A stretch of 64,000 nucleotides of DNA, from NCBI GenBank assembly GCA_037176705.1, contig CM073889.1:103991890-104055889 (forward strand), in the 5' to 3' direction. Both the position numbers and the translations under genes were made by a program. Source of the DNA: Molossus alvarezi. Lineage: Eukaryota > Chordata > Mammalia > Chiroptera > Molossidae. Below are positions 53,118-64,000 of the stretch, piece after piece (the first letter of the stretch is position 1; the number at the start of each line of letters is the position of its first letter). Below the pieces are notes generated by a model. That model saw only the letters and a program-made list of their open reading frames with translations. It was not told the origin of the DNA and did no database searches.

Positions 53118-53462
53118 TTGTAAATTAGCTCGGGCTATCATAAAATACTACAGATTGAGTGGCTTATGAATGACTGAAATTTCTTTCTCACAGTCTAGGA
53201 GGCAGGAAGTCGAAATCAGGGTGCTACATGGTTGGGCGAGGGCGCTCTCCTGGGCTGCAGAATTCTAGTGATATTGTCATATGTGGAAGAGGTGAGGGTC
53301 CTCTCTGGGGAATCTTTTATAAGGGCACTGAACTTATTCACAGGGGCTCTGCCCTCAAGAACTAATCATCTCCCCAAACCCCGCCTCCTAATACCATCAC
53401 ATTGGGCACTAGGTTTTCAATATAAGAATTTGGGTGGAACACAAACATTCAGACCGTAACAT
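53118..53462 (-). mobile_element. MaLR-like LTR
   Basis: The + strand reads 'agattgagtggcttatgaat', 'ctcacagtctaggaggcagg', 'ctctctggggaatcttttat', 'ctaataccatcacattggg' and 'acacaaacattcagaccgta', reverse complement to an MST/MLT1-type LTR along its whole length. No internal region is attached, so it is probably a solo LTR. Confidence 0.65.
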
Positions 53463-53589
53463 TTTTGATATTCAAACTGTCCCATATTTGGCCAGCAGGA
53501 GTCCTTCTTGCTATTTATTGTGTCCTTTTGACAAGTTCTAATTGCACTGTAATCAGAATCATTTCTAAAATACCAAGAAGCCCCAAATA

Positions 53590-53885
53590 ATAGAGTGAAA
53601 AGCACCTGAAGGCTCATAGAATTGAGTTTCAGTTCCAGCATCACTAGCTCCAAACTATCCAGTCTCGGCAAGCAAAGCTTGGGTCTTGGTTTTCTAATCT
53701 ATAAAATGGGAATGAAGATTAATGAGAAAGCCTATAAAAAGCAACGAGCCCAGTGCTTAAATAATATACCTAATATTTAATGAGCACTATGTATGGGTCC
53801 TTTAATCCTCCAAGATAGATAGTAATTAAGTAACCTGTTGTTAGCCATACAACTAGTAACTTCCTAAAGTCAGTTTTAAATCCAG
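53590..53885. mobile_element. Two MIR fragments in opposite orientation
   Basis: The left piece (about 53600-53760) is forward, with 'ttttctaatctataaaatgg' and 'gagcccagtgcttaa'. The right piece (about 53765-53885) is reverse, with 'aatgagcactatgtatggg' and 'aagtaacctgttgttagcc'. Confidence 0.6.
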
Positions 53886-53899
53886 CCAATAGGCTTTAG

Positions 53900-54091
53900 C
53901 AGTGGTTCTGAACCTTCCTAATGCCGTGACCCTTTAATACAGTTCCTCATGTTGTGGTGACCCCCAACCATAAAATTATTTTTGTTGCTGCTTCATAACT
54001 GTAATTTCGCTACTGTTATGTCTTAGGCAACCCCTGTGAAAGGGTCGTTCGACCCCCAAAGGGGTCGTGACCCACAGGTTGAGAACTGCTG
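53900..54091 (-). mobile_element. SPIN-like non-autonomous hAT transposon, copy 2
   Basis: The 192-bp element is opposite to copy 1. On the - strand it starts cagcagttctcaacctgtgg and continues with the 'gtcacgacccctttgggggtc' block; the + strand left end is cagtggttctgaacc. The flanks share ctttag. Unlike copy 1 its middle keeps 'cttcataactgtaatttcgc', so the two are different internal-deletion variants. Confidence 0.85.
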
Positions 54092-57000
54092 CTTTAGAAC
54101 CATAGCCAGAAGGTAATAAATTCTGTTGTTATTGAATGTCTTGTCATTGCCATGCGAGAAGAAATAATAGTTATCTTTATCTGTGAAATAGCAAGGAGTC
54201 CACCTGATTTCAGTAAAAGCACACAGGAATATTAGTTAGGAGCATTCATCCACGCCCCACCCCATCCCCAGCCCTTAAGTAGAAGGTTGAAAGAATGTGG
54301 TTTATCAGAAGAGATGTAAACTAATTTACATTTTCTAAAGTCTCAGTTCTAATGAAATAAGAATGTTTGGCAATCTCTTAGTTTCAAATGCCTTGTGATC
54401 AGGGAAGCATGATGATCCCTCCCGATGCCAAAGGAAGCTGTGATGATGTCACAAAGGCAAGGGACGGACTAAAAGAACCAGTTATATTAACCCTTGACGA
54501 CTAAGCCCTGAAACACTGCATGGGACAAATTGAGAGGCATGGCCAATGCTCAATCCGCAGACCTGCTTGGGACTCTAACCCCAAATCTTAGTCCTAACAT
54601 AATGTGCAAGGTGACCTTTACATTAAAACTTCTCCAGACTGCTAGTCACACACCCGCACACTAGGAACAATAAATACACAGGGGTATATGTTAGAAATAT
54701 TCTATTTCCCCTATTGTGACTTGGCCAAGAAAACACAGAGAACAACACACTTTTTTCTGACATGTTTGTCGCCCTTTGCTCTGTAGCCTTCCTCCCAGGT
54801 GAGGATAAAACACTGAGCCTTGATTCTAAGACACTCTTTTTACTGGAGATGCCGTCAAAGTCCTGGTGGCTCCCGAGGACAAGGGGCAATGCTTCCTGAC
54901 ACTGCCACTGGGCTGTTTTCTTTAGCGTGTTGACATTGATTTCTCTCCTCTTGGCATGTAGAAGTCCCAAGTGCCCCACTGACCCATTACCTGAGCCTGT
55001 AATTACACCAGGAGCCAGGAATGAAAAGGGCATGTCTCCTCTGCCTTCAGGGAATGACAGACTCAGAGACGTAAGCAGACCCTGCATTAAGGCAAATCTC
55101 TCAGGAGAGCTCAAGATTTCCAAGCCTTGATTCCTTCAATTCTTTCATTTGTGGGTCAATAGCGGTCATGCTCATTATCACTGAAGGATGCAGAAGTTGC
55201 AGATTTGGCATATGCCTCAGACACTGCTTTATCATAAAGACAAGTCCAAATGCCCATACTTGAAACTGAGGCACACAAAAAATATAATTAGTAAAATTAC
55301 CTGGCATCCTTTTTCAGAGTAATACTATTTATTAGATACTTTCCTACTCTTTTTTTTTTTAATGATAAAATGTTCATAATATCTTTTAAAGTGAGCTGGT
55401 TATTCACAAGCCATTTATCAAGTCACACTTATTTTTTTAAAAGTGTTTCTAAGCAATATGAGAGATCATTCCATGTATTTTTATTCCATAGAGCATCTGA
55501 GATCTGGATCTTGTAATTTTGTGAATTTATTTTTAAACACTACAAGGCTCTTTATATATTAATGGACCTCTGCGTAATTTTTAAAAGTGTGTATGTATTT
55601 CCAGCCTAATATTCAAGCTGTATTCTTGTGAGTGAGTGAGCTTTGTCCTCAGTCTGCTTAGCTGATTTTTAAAGTTAATTATGATGCAGGGAAATTTATA
55701 TGTCAGACCATGTCTGTTGTTCAGTGTTATGGGTATATGGGCATCAGATAAAGCCCTTTACAGCTGACCCAATGAATAACTTTCCTGTACACTTTAACCT
55801 ATTTTCTAATCCAGGTTTTTAGACTCTTTAGTCTGCTTTGGGGTCTTCAGAGTGGGTTATGACAGAGCTCACTACTCAAGGACTCCATGAAGATCCCCTT
55901 AGGAATTTCAAATCATAAAGTCTAAGAGATCCTGTCTGCAATATGCCCCAAGTTATCTGTGTATTTTACAATTGCCTGGATTATTTTGTTTTATCATTAT
56001 TGCTCAAGAAGAAAATTAAATTTCAGGGAGAATTTGGAAAACATGTAATGCTTAGGGTTAGTTACTTAGGGAGGGTTTGCTCACAGTTTTCATAATTATC
56101 TTTTTATTTATGTATCCGTTCATTCACTCCACTTATGCATTTATTCATCCATTCAGGGATTTCTTAGTTAGCAATATCACCATGCTACATTGCATGAAAT
56201 GTAACAACACAAGAGACATAGAACCTTCAGTAAGTATGTGATCATAACCTGAGCTGGAAATCCAGACCCAGCTTCTACCTCTAAGAAATGCAAGCAAGAC
56301 ACACCCCCTCTGCAGGCCCTGAAGGCAGAAGCTTGAGGGGCTTACACAGGATTCGGGGAAGAAGAGGGAACCAGAAGGGAATGAGACCTGGGCTGAGATT
56401 TCAAGTAGTCAGTCCATTTTGTGTTTGTTGGGGGTACATATCTCTTCTTTGAAAAACCCCAAATAGCCACATAATTAAAATAATATGCTATGACTTCCTA
56501 GAAAAATCTGAAGCTCATAGTTGTGGTAAATTTGTGTTTGTGTAGCTGATAATTTAGCGTCCCCAAAATCACTTTCGTAGAATTGCATGATCCTTTCAGG
56601 ATTCTCTCCCTTCTACATTAGAGCAGTAGTTCTGACTAAATGCTTATTAAATAGTTTATTTCCTCTGCCACAATTTGAATCCAGATAGTCTCAAAGGGAA
56701 AGGTTAAGCATGTGAGTGTATTGATTTATTTGCTTCTGTGGCAGCTGGACCAGTACGTGTGAGCTTAGAGGAATGATCTAGAAACAGGGCTGGGAGTAGA
56801 GTAAGGCAAGAAAGACTCTTGCCTAGGGCATGAAATTTAAGGGTGTGGCAATATCCTTAAGTAGTTAAGATAATATTTTAATGCCATAATTAAAAAAAAA
56901 CATTCAAAAAAAATCCAGGACAAGCAAAATATTCAGATTTTAAACAGAGAAAGAATGTGTCTTACTGAAGTTTCCTCCTGCTTCCGGTTCCAGTGTGGCC

Positions 57001-57179
57001 CAGCCCGTGTCACCTAGACTGGTTGTAGATACGGAATATGCACTTGTGTCCCTTAACAACCATAGAGCGTCAGCTCCGGTTACACCATTTCTCAGGTTTA
57101 AAAAAATGGTACGAACTTTTCAACTTGATTTTCCGGTGATCTTAAAAAAGAAATGATACATCGCTAGGACATTTCTACT

Positions 57180-57345
57180 AACAGACATAGAATCTGAGTA
57201 TCGTAGAAGTATCCTCAGAGGTCAAAGGGCAGTTTGGAAATATGGACTAATTTACAAGTTAGCAAGCTAGAAATTTGGTGTATAACCTTTTCTCCTGACT
57301 ACCAGCCCAGTGCTCTTGCTGAGTCATCATACAACTGGGCCCTGA
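57180..57345 (-). mobile_element. MIR3-like fragment
   Basis: The + strand order 'cctcagaggtcaaagggca', 'aatttacaagttagcaagct' and 'cagcccagtgctcttgctga' fits reverse-complement MIR3. Diverged. Confidence 0.4.
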
Positions 57346-59879
57346 GTGTCCAACAGGGAGAAAAGGTCGTCAATCATTTAGAGCTCCTGTCTGTGACATC
57401 TCCTGGAGGCCATCTATGGAAATTCATTTTAATGTTCTAGCACAAAATGAGCGCACCACATGGAGCAGACAAAGAACAGATAGGTTAATTCTCATCTGTG
57501 ATTATGTAAATGCATTCAGTGGGTTAGCAATCATAATTTTAAACACTGCACTAAGAAATGGCATCATTTGGAGATTTGTATATTAATTGTGTTCGTGATA
57601 CATTAACTGGCATGTTTGGAATTCCAGATCTTGAAAAAATAGGGTGGGAAGAAACTGTAACTAAAATTCTTTAAGTTCCAGGGAAATGTGTTCTCCCTGA
57701 GGCCATTGTTTGCCACCAGAAGCTCCTTAGCAAACCACTGGAATTTCCTCAGTGGAGAACACAGGCACCTTCCTGGGATGCTGGGACGAGATTCCAGGAG
57801 CCACAAGATACGCTTGTGGCAACTGGAAACGTGCAAATTCTCATGGTATCTGAGGCCCATTCATTTTCTGAGTTGATCTATCTCTAAAGATCCTGTTCCC
57901 AGAGTATCCACAGCTTCTGTTTCTACCTCCTGGCCCTTCCTGTATCCTGGGTCCTGGTGTAGGAAAGGATATGTATGTTAATTTATTCATATATTGTTAT
58001 AATCTGATCTCAGACTCTACAAGTAGGATCCAATACTAAAGGGGTACTCATGTGTGTGATAAGTGGATTGTTTTTGAAAGGGTTGTGATTTTATTCATAC
58101 TTTAACGTCATCAAAACTTTGACAAGCGATGCATCTTATAAACTAAGTTACATTATTTCACTCAGCCATTCTTATCTCCTCCCCTGGCACATCCTATTTT
58201 TATACGGCATTTTCGGGGCAATAGAATGCTTTTTTTTTTTCTTTGCAGGTAATAGGTTATTTTCTTATCAGTCTCTGACAATTTGTAGTCTCACACCCTC
58301 ACTTTGAGCCCTCAAACCTGCCTGAAAGAATCACTCTAGTGTGACCAACTTTTGAATGTCCTCTTTAGTATATTCGCGAGGGCAGCCCGAGGCGTTTTGC
58401 CTGCTCACCATTTTTCACGCCTCCCTATGCCCTGGGATGAGAGTAATCTGAGATGCTGAGGGGTGGAGGTTGTTTGAAACCCTAGCCTGGCTTTACTCCA
58501 TTTCTGTCGTTTTTTATTTTGACGGTGGAAGTTTCATGGGTGTATCAGAGCCCTCGGTTATCACTCAGGGGAAGCTAATAAAATCCCTGACACATCAGAT
58601 CGTTTTCTGTTTCTTCCTATTGAACTTTTTGGCAATTGAGCTTGATGGGTTAAAACTCAAAGGAGGTGGTCTTATTTCCCACTGCTGTCTAAATTAAATT
58701 ATTAACAGGACAGGTAGCTTCTAGGCGCATGTAGCCAGCTGCCCGGGCTCCCGCTCTGTGCCGTGTGCCGGGTGCGCGCTCTGGCCTGGCACTGCAGGGC
58801 GACAGTGTAGGGCACGTCCTAGGCTGGGAGCTGCAAGTCCGGGCACAGCCTTCTCTCCAGGCCTGGGGTACACTGTCCGTGCTTTAAGAAACTGCAGTGG
58901 GAGGTCGGATCCGGCTGGGCCGTCTGGTGGTTAAGAGGTGACAAGAGGAGCTAATTCCTCCCAGGGCTTCAGGGAAGACCTGCTTGGGGCCCTGCTCTGA
59001 CTGTGGAAGAAAATGTCTCAAACACTGAATAAAGGTCAAAGATTGTGCCCGGAACAGAAGAGAACAGCGAGGCGTGTTGGAGAAGAAGCACAAGAAACCG
59101 TTTTGCCCTCTGCGTGTCTTCTAGGATAGAAGAACCTTCTCTGAGTCTTCATCCCTGTGCCCGTACACGGGCCTCTTCCCTGGTCTTCTAGAATGCTTTT
59201 TCCAACACTGAACTCAGGCCTTTAAAAGTGCAAATGACTACCTGAGAGAGACCAGCACTGGATGGATACTCCCTTATCCTTTGCTTCACACTTTAATCCA
59301 AAATGGAAATGGGGTGGGGAGTAAACATGATTTCTAACCTCAAAGACCTTATACTAAAGTTTGTCTTTCCTCCTCAATCAGAACTTAGCAGATGTTTCCA
59401 GGTGACTAGCTCATCTGATAAAGAAAATAAACTGCTTATGAGTGATCATATGCTACTTCCCCAAGGTATCATATTCATATTTTAAGAAAGACTTTCTGCG
59501 ACATGATGCCATAAAGTTTAATGATGCCTCATGCTCGAGTACGTAGACCTGGAAGATAAGAATCTAGGAGAGAGGGAGGGTTATTCTTCCTATGATTGAT
59601 TTATGCTCAATACACGTTTAATCTATTCTATTTCGCCTTTTATTTCTGAGTTTTATCTTCTGTTCTTCCGTTTTGGGTTTTGCTTATTTATATTACTCTT
59701 ACTGTTCTCGCTCACTTCTTATCTATTTGTTACTTTTTCCCCGTACTGTCTTCAAGGAGATTCTCACCAGAGGAATAATGCATCAGAGAAAAATAAATTA
59801 ACTTTAATGTAGTGTAAAATTCAAAGTATTTTTCAGAGATTAAAAACTTTAAATTTATAGCAATGGCTTTTTATTTATT

Positions 59880-60800
59880 TGCTTTCTTTTGTATCATTTT
59901 TATTACGAAATAAAGGTTTATGCAGGACAATGTACACACACACACCCTTGGATCAAGATACAGAACATTGCCAGCTGCCCCAGGAGCCCATCATGACCTT
60001 CCTAATCACTTACCTGCTTCCCACCAAAGAAAGACACGATCCTGCATTGCATTGAAAACCCTCACTGTTCTCTGGAGTGTAGTTCCTAAGCAAGCATATC
60101 TAAATAGTCCAATCTAGTCGTTCCTGTGTTTGAGCTATGTGGAAGTGGAATCACACAATATGTATCTTTTGTGTCTAGCCTCTTCTCTGGGCATTATGTT
60201 TGAGAGTCAGCCATGAGTGTGCATAGCTGTAGTTGGCTCATTTTATTGCTGCTCATGTTGCATGGTATCAGTGTGCCAATTTACGTATTCATCCTACTGA
60301 GGATGATAGATACGTGGATTGTTTCTAATTTGTGACCATTATGCTGGTCTGAACATACTCAGACTTCAATCTCTTGGTTCGTAAATACATGTTTTCTGTT
60401 GGGTATATGTCTAGATATGGAATTGCACATTTTCAGCTTCAGTAGATAACGTCGACCTCTTTGCCAAAATGATTTTACCGATTTATACTCTCACACAGTG
60501 TTTTTGAGAATTGCTATTAGTCTGCATTCTTGTAAATACTTTTAGTCATTTTAATTTTAGCTTTTCTTATGGGTGGGTATTAGTTTATGTTCATTGTAGT
60601 TTCAGTCTGCATTTCATTGATAACTATGGAGTATTATATTTATTATATTTATTGACCATTTAAATATTTATTGACCATTTGGGGATCCTCATTCATAAAA
60701 TGCCTATTCAGAGCCTTTGTACATTTTTTACATATATTGGTTGTCTTTGTGTATTGAATCTCTTGATCAGATTGAGGACACATGATATTCGAGGACACAT
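59880..60800 (-). mobile_element. Old L1 relic (L1M-type ORF2 end and 3' part)
   Basis: The + strand follows the reverse complement of an old L1 in order: 'agatacagaacattgccagc', 'gtggaagtggaatcacac', 'ttttattgctgctcatgttg', 'gatatggaattgcacatttt', 'ctcacacagtgtttttgag' and 'gtctgcatttcattgataac'. Many substitutions and no usable frame, so it is far older than the L1s at 9-12 kb. Confidence 0.75.
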
Positions 60801-61137
60801 CATTGTGTATTTTAATACTTTACAATATTCAGTATTCTGATATTCCATTTCATCATGGTCCCTGACTCATGATGGTTTGACTTAGTTATTTTTGACTGTT
60901 TAGTGATGCAAAAGCAATACATATTCAGTAGAAACCATACTTCGAATTTTGAATTTTGATTTTTTCTCAGGCTAGGGATTTGTAGTGTGATACTCTCTCG
61001 TAATACTGGGCAGTGGTAGCAAGATTCTTTTTCTCAACTAGAGGCTAATGTAAGTGTTCTGAACTCATTGAAGGCGGGCCAGGCTACGCTATAATGCTTG
61101 GCAGACTAGGTGTATTAAATGCATTTTCACTTATTTA

Positions 61138-61350
61138 TTTTTTAAAATATGTATTTAAGGATGTTTTTAGAAAGAGAGGAAGGCAGAGAGAGATAGAAAC
61201 ATTGATGTTAAAAACATCAATTGCCTGCCTCCTGCACACCCCCACTGGGGATCGAGCCTGTAACCCAGGCATGTGCCCTGACCAGGAATCAAACCACAAC
61301 CTCTCAGTCCATGGGCTGATGCTCAATCCACTGAGCCACAGCAGCCAGGC
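61138..61350 (-). mobile_element. Ves-type SINE, subtype B, diverged
   Basis: The antisense copy runs from 'aaggatgtttttagaaagag' to 'ctgagccacagcagccagg'. Diverged target repeats aaatgcattttcacttat and agatgcatttacaacttat lie from 61117 and 61353. Confidence 0.88.
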
Positions 61351-61714
61351 TTAGATGCATTTACAACTTATGATATTTTTAACTTATCAGTGAGTTTGTT
61401 GGGATATAACCCCCTAATAATTTAAGAAGCATAGTACTTGATATAATATCTAGTATGCTGATTCTTTGCAATATTGAATACGTAGATATTCTAAAACTTG
61501 AATATTTACTAGATCCTCTTTAGCTTTCCTAGTATTTCATAGTTTTCTATGAAGAAGTATTTTGCATTAGATTTATTCTAGAGTTTCCAGCCTCCCTCTC
61601 TCTCCCATACTCTCTCTCTGTCTCCCTCTGTCCCTCCCTCCTTCCCTTTCTCTCTTACTTTTCCCCTTCAATCCTTCCTTCTTTCGTTTCTGTCTTTTGC
61701 CCTATTTTACTAGC

Positions 61715-61930
61715 TGGACCCTCTAGGAGAGCACTGCTTTTCCACCCAGGACATTTGCCCCCAGGGGAGATGTGATAATGTGCTAGAGTGCCACTAGTAC
61801 CTAGTGGGAGAGGCCAGGTTTGCTGCTAAACACCCACAATGCACAGAACAACCCCCACAACACCAAACGCCCACAATGCCAAGATCCAGTAACTGCAGTG
61901 TAGTGTTGTGTAGGGACGACAATAGTGGGG
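61715..61930 (+). repeat. Old DNA-transposon-like repeat
   Basis: The segment 'tttgcccccaggggagatg', then 'gtgggagaggccaggtttgc', then 'gctaaacacccacaatgcac' follows a common old mammalian repeat that I believe is of the hAT group. Inverted ends are not visible. Confidence 0.4.
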
Positions 61931-62754
61931 ATTGTTGCCTTGTTTCAATAGCAAGTAAAAGCTTTTAACATTTAACCAGTAGTATAGTGTGTCTTGCAGG
62001 CTTTTAATAAATAACTTTTATTAAATAAAGGACCTTTTTTTTTTTTTTTTCTATTCCTACTTTTATGAGAGCTTTTATTGTGTGCTGGACAGAGCTGCAA
62101 AAATGTTTAAGAAAGCAAACTGAGACCTAGGAAGATATCTTTCTCCAAAGACAATTCACATTGCTTCTGCCATAACATCTCCAGCTGAGACTGAGGCTAC
62201 TGAACACTGATCTTCAAATGCATACTTCTGGTTTACTCTTAGTCATTGGACATAATAGAGAGAGAGACTCCAAAATTAGTAAGGTTTACCGGGACTCTCT
62301 CAACAGCCTGCTCTGTGGTCCTCGACACAAATCCAGAAGGCTGTCCAAGGCAGGATCATGCTCAGGACCTCTTCGTTGCTCCCCATTGAAATAAGCAAGT
62401 TCTCATGGAGTAAAATGGCTCCTAAACTCCAGAATCACTTCCCTTTGCCTCTTTAATTCCCATTTCCCCAAAATTCTTCAGTCTGTTCATTTCTCCAGTG
62501 CTATCAAGCAGACTTTTAAAAATTGTTTATCCTTTTTTCCCTAGAAGCGCTCAATGGGAAGATAGTTCTGAATTATCTAGGTCACCACTATAGGAAGCAA
62601 AATTCTTGTTTTATTTGTATATGCATTTGGTAATTTATTTCTAGATGGGACTTTAAGAACATCAGCACTGGAAATTCTGGAAACATTTCTTCTAGGAAAT
62701 AGTCCATACTTAGCTGTAAACTACTCATGTAAATGTTGAGATATGCTTATTTTT

Positions 62755-62778
62755 CACACACACACACACACACACACA
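62755..62778. repeat. (CA)n microsatellite
   Basis: About 12 CA units. A (GT)n run of similar length follows at 62937-62959, giving an inverted pair about 160 bp apart. Confidence 0.9.
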
Positions 62779-62936
62779 TCATTTTTATTTGAATGAAAAT
62801 TTGGACCCATTTTTCCTTTGGGTGCTGTAATAATCACAATTCACATTATTATACAGAAGAGATGCACTCTTATGCTTACCTGAATTAGGAAGAAAAAAAA
62901 TTAAATGATTAAAACATTCTTGTAGATGGCGTATTT

Positions 62937-62959
62937 GTGTGTGTGTGTGTGTGTGTGTC
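62937..62959. repeat. (GT)n microsatellite
   Basis: About 11 GT units, complementary to the CA run at 62755-62778. Confidence 0.9.
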
Positions 62960-64000
62960 TGATCATTCCCCTTCCATATTTTTTGCTTTCTTTCTGTTCT
63001 CCCAGCCACGGCCCCAACTTTTCAAATAATTTAGGGGCAGGACAGAAAGTGAAAAAAAAATAAAATAAAATAAAACAACAAAAAGTAATTCTGGAATAAA
63101 ATGAGGTGACTTTTAGCTCCCTGATTTCTTAGCTGATTTAACATGGCTTCTTTGTCATGTCAATAACACCTGTATTAGATGTGTGGACAGATACCCAAAG
63201 CCCACAGTTAGCATTTTCTCCCTTCTTTGGATTCTGCAGAGATAGTAAAAGACCATTCTTTATCTTCAAAGTAGTTTGGAGGTTAGGTGGAATCAGATAA
63301 TTTAGCAATCAGCAAGTTTTAAACCTCTGGGTGCTTTCAGACCTGGTCAGAGAGACACAACAGGATTGTCGCCACGTTGGCCCAGGTTTCAGAGTGAGAC
63401 GTGTACACCTCAAGCAGCCACCAGCTTCGAGTTTAACTTCCCTGTCCTCCTACTTAGATATTAAATACAGCAACTCAGAAAACATGTCCACTCTGATATT
63501 AAGGACTTTACAATCTGGGCTAACTGGTCTGCCTTTTGGCAGCACAAATGCTTGATGAAGTTGCTCTCAAAGAGGAAGAAAAAAAAAATTCTTCTCATGA
63601 TGTTTAGATCCTCAGTCTTAATTCTAAGCATTTATACCGACAGGATGAATATATGTCCATTTTCTACATTTTTTTCCTGCAAACCTGTGACCCTGTTGGA
63701 CTTCACTGAATGTCTGTGTATGTAGTAGAACCTCTAAGATAATGAATCGGAAAAGAAATGAGAAAAATGGGTAATCAGCCAAAGACCAGTTACTAGAGAC
63801 ATTGCAGTTGTTTGGCAATGTGTAGTTTGAATTACAGAAAACTCTCTTGAATGTGTTCGTCTTCCTGATCTGCCAGGAAATGAGAACTGTTTCAAGGTGG
63901 GAAAAAAGAAGAAAACACCGGTTTCATCGCAGCCTGGATACTGGTCTGATGGGACACTGGATACTTTTCACTATTCCTTTGAACCTGCGCTGAGTGACTC

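Noticed and set aside
54623..55123. Antisense 166-codon open frame
   Set aside because: No recognisable domain, no upstream promoter or start context, and no homology I know; length is compatible with chance in moderately GC-rich intron.

Overview
The window is vertebrate nuclear DNA, and its repeats point to a vesper-type bat (Yangochiroptera, most likely Vespertilionidae). It carries about 22 tRNA-derived SINEs of the Ves kind in at least three subtypes, young L1 3' ends, and two copies of a short hAT transposon whose ends match the SPIN ('space invader') family known from Myotis. Genus and species cannot be read from the sequence. Base composition, splice sites and intron-dominated layout are typical of a large mammalian gene.

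The only protein-coding gene I can support is DCC (netrin-1 receptor), on the + strand. Two consecutive internal exons are present, at 21553-21707 and 24229-24349. Together they encode the fourth Ig domain (Ig4) of the ectodomain, with the Ig cysteine pair, the core Trp and the D-x-G-x-Y-x-C motif intact. Splice dinucleotides and reading phases fit (1/0 then 0/1). Everything else is intron: at least 21.5 kb upstream, 2.5 kb between the exons, and at least 39.6 kb downstream without the next (fibronectin III) exon. That matches the very large introns known for DCC.

Region by region. 1-21.5 kb: SINE-rich intron with two young L1 insertions (9.2-9.85 kb, and a 5'-inverted one at 11.07-12.2 kb carrying a nested SINE), MIR/MER5-like fossils and several microsatellites. 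21.5-24.4 kb: the DCC exons. 25.97-26.8 kb: an 830-bp TG-rich minisatellite. 30.8-35.2 kb: a SPIN copy, an AT/GT microsatellite ending in a palindrome, a truncated SINE fused to a decayed antisense endogenous retroviral pol-like segment, and another SINE. 37.8-47.6 kb: SINEs of the two less common subtypes, L1 3' ends and a MaLR-like LTR. 50-54.1 kb: an L1 3' end, two MaLR-like LTRs, MIRs and the second SPIN. 59.9-61.4 kb: an old L1 relic and a SINE. The remaining AT-rich intron shows nothing I recognise.

No new multi-gene system is visible. The best leads are small-scale: three copies of one target site around two back-to-back SINEs; a 47-bp SINE remnant holding only the 5' head yet flanked by perfect 20-bp repeats; a twin-primed L1 with matched target repeats and a later nested SINE; a 22-bp exact duplication bracketing 1.3 kb; horizontally acquired SPIN copies; an open read-through frame after the first DCC exon that would encode a hydrophobic tail; and a perfect RFX X-box in the upstream intron.
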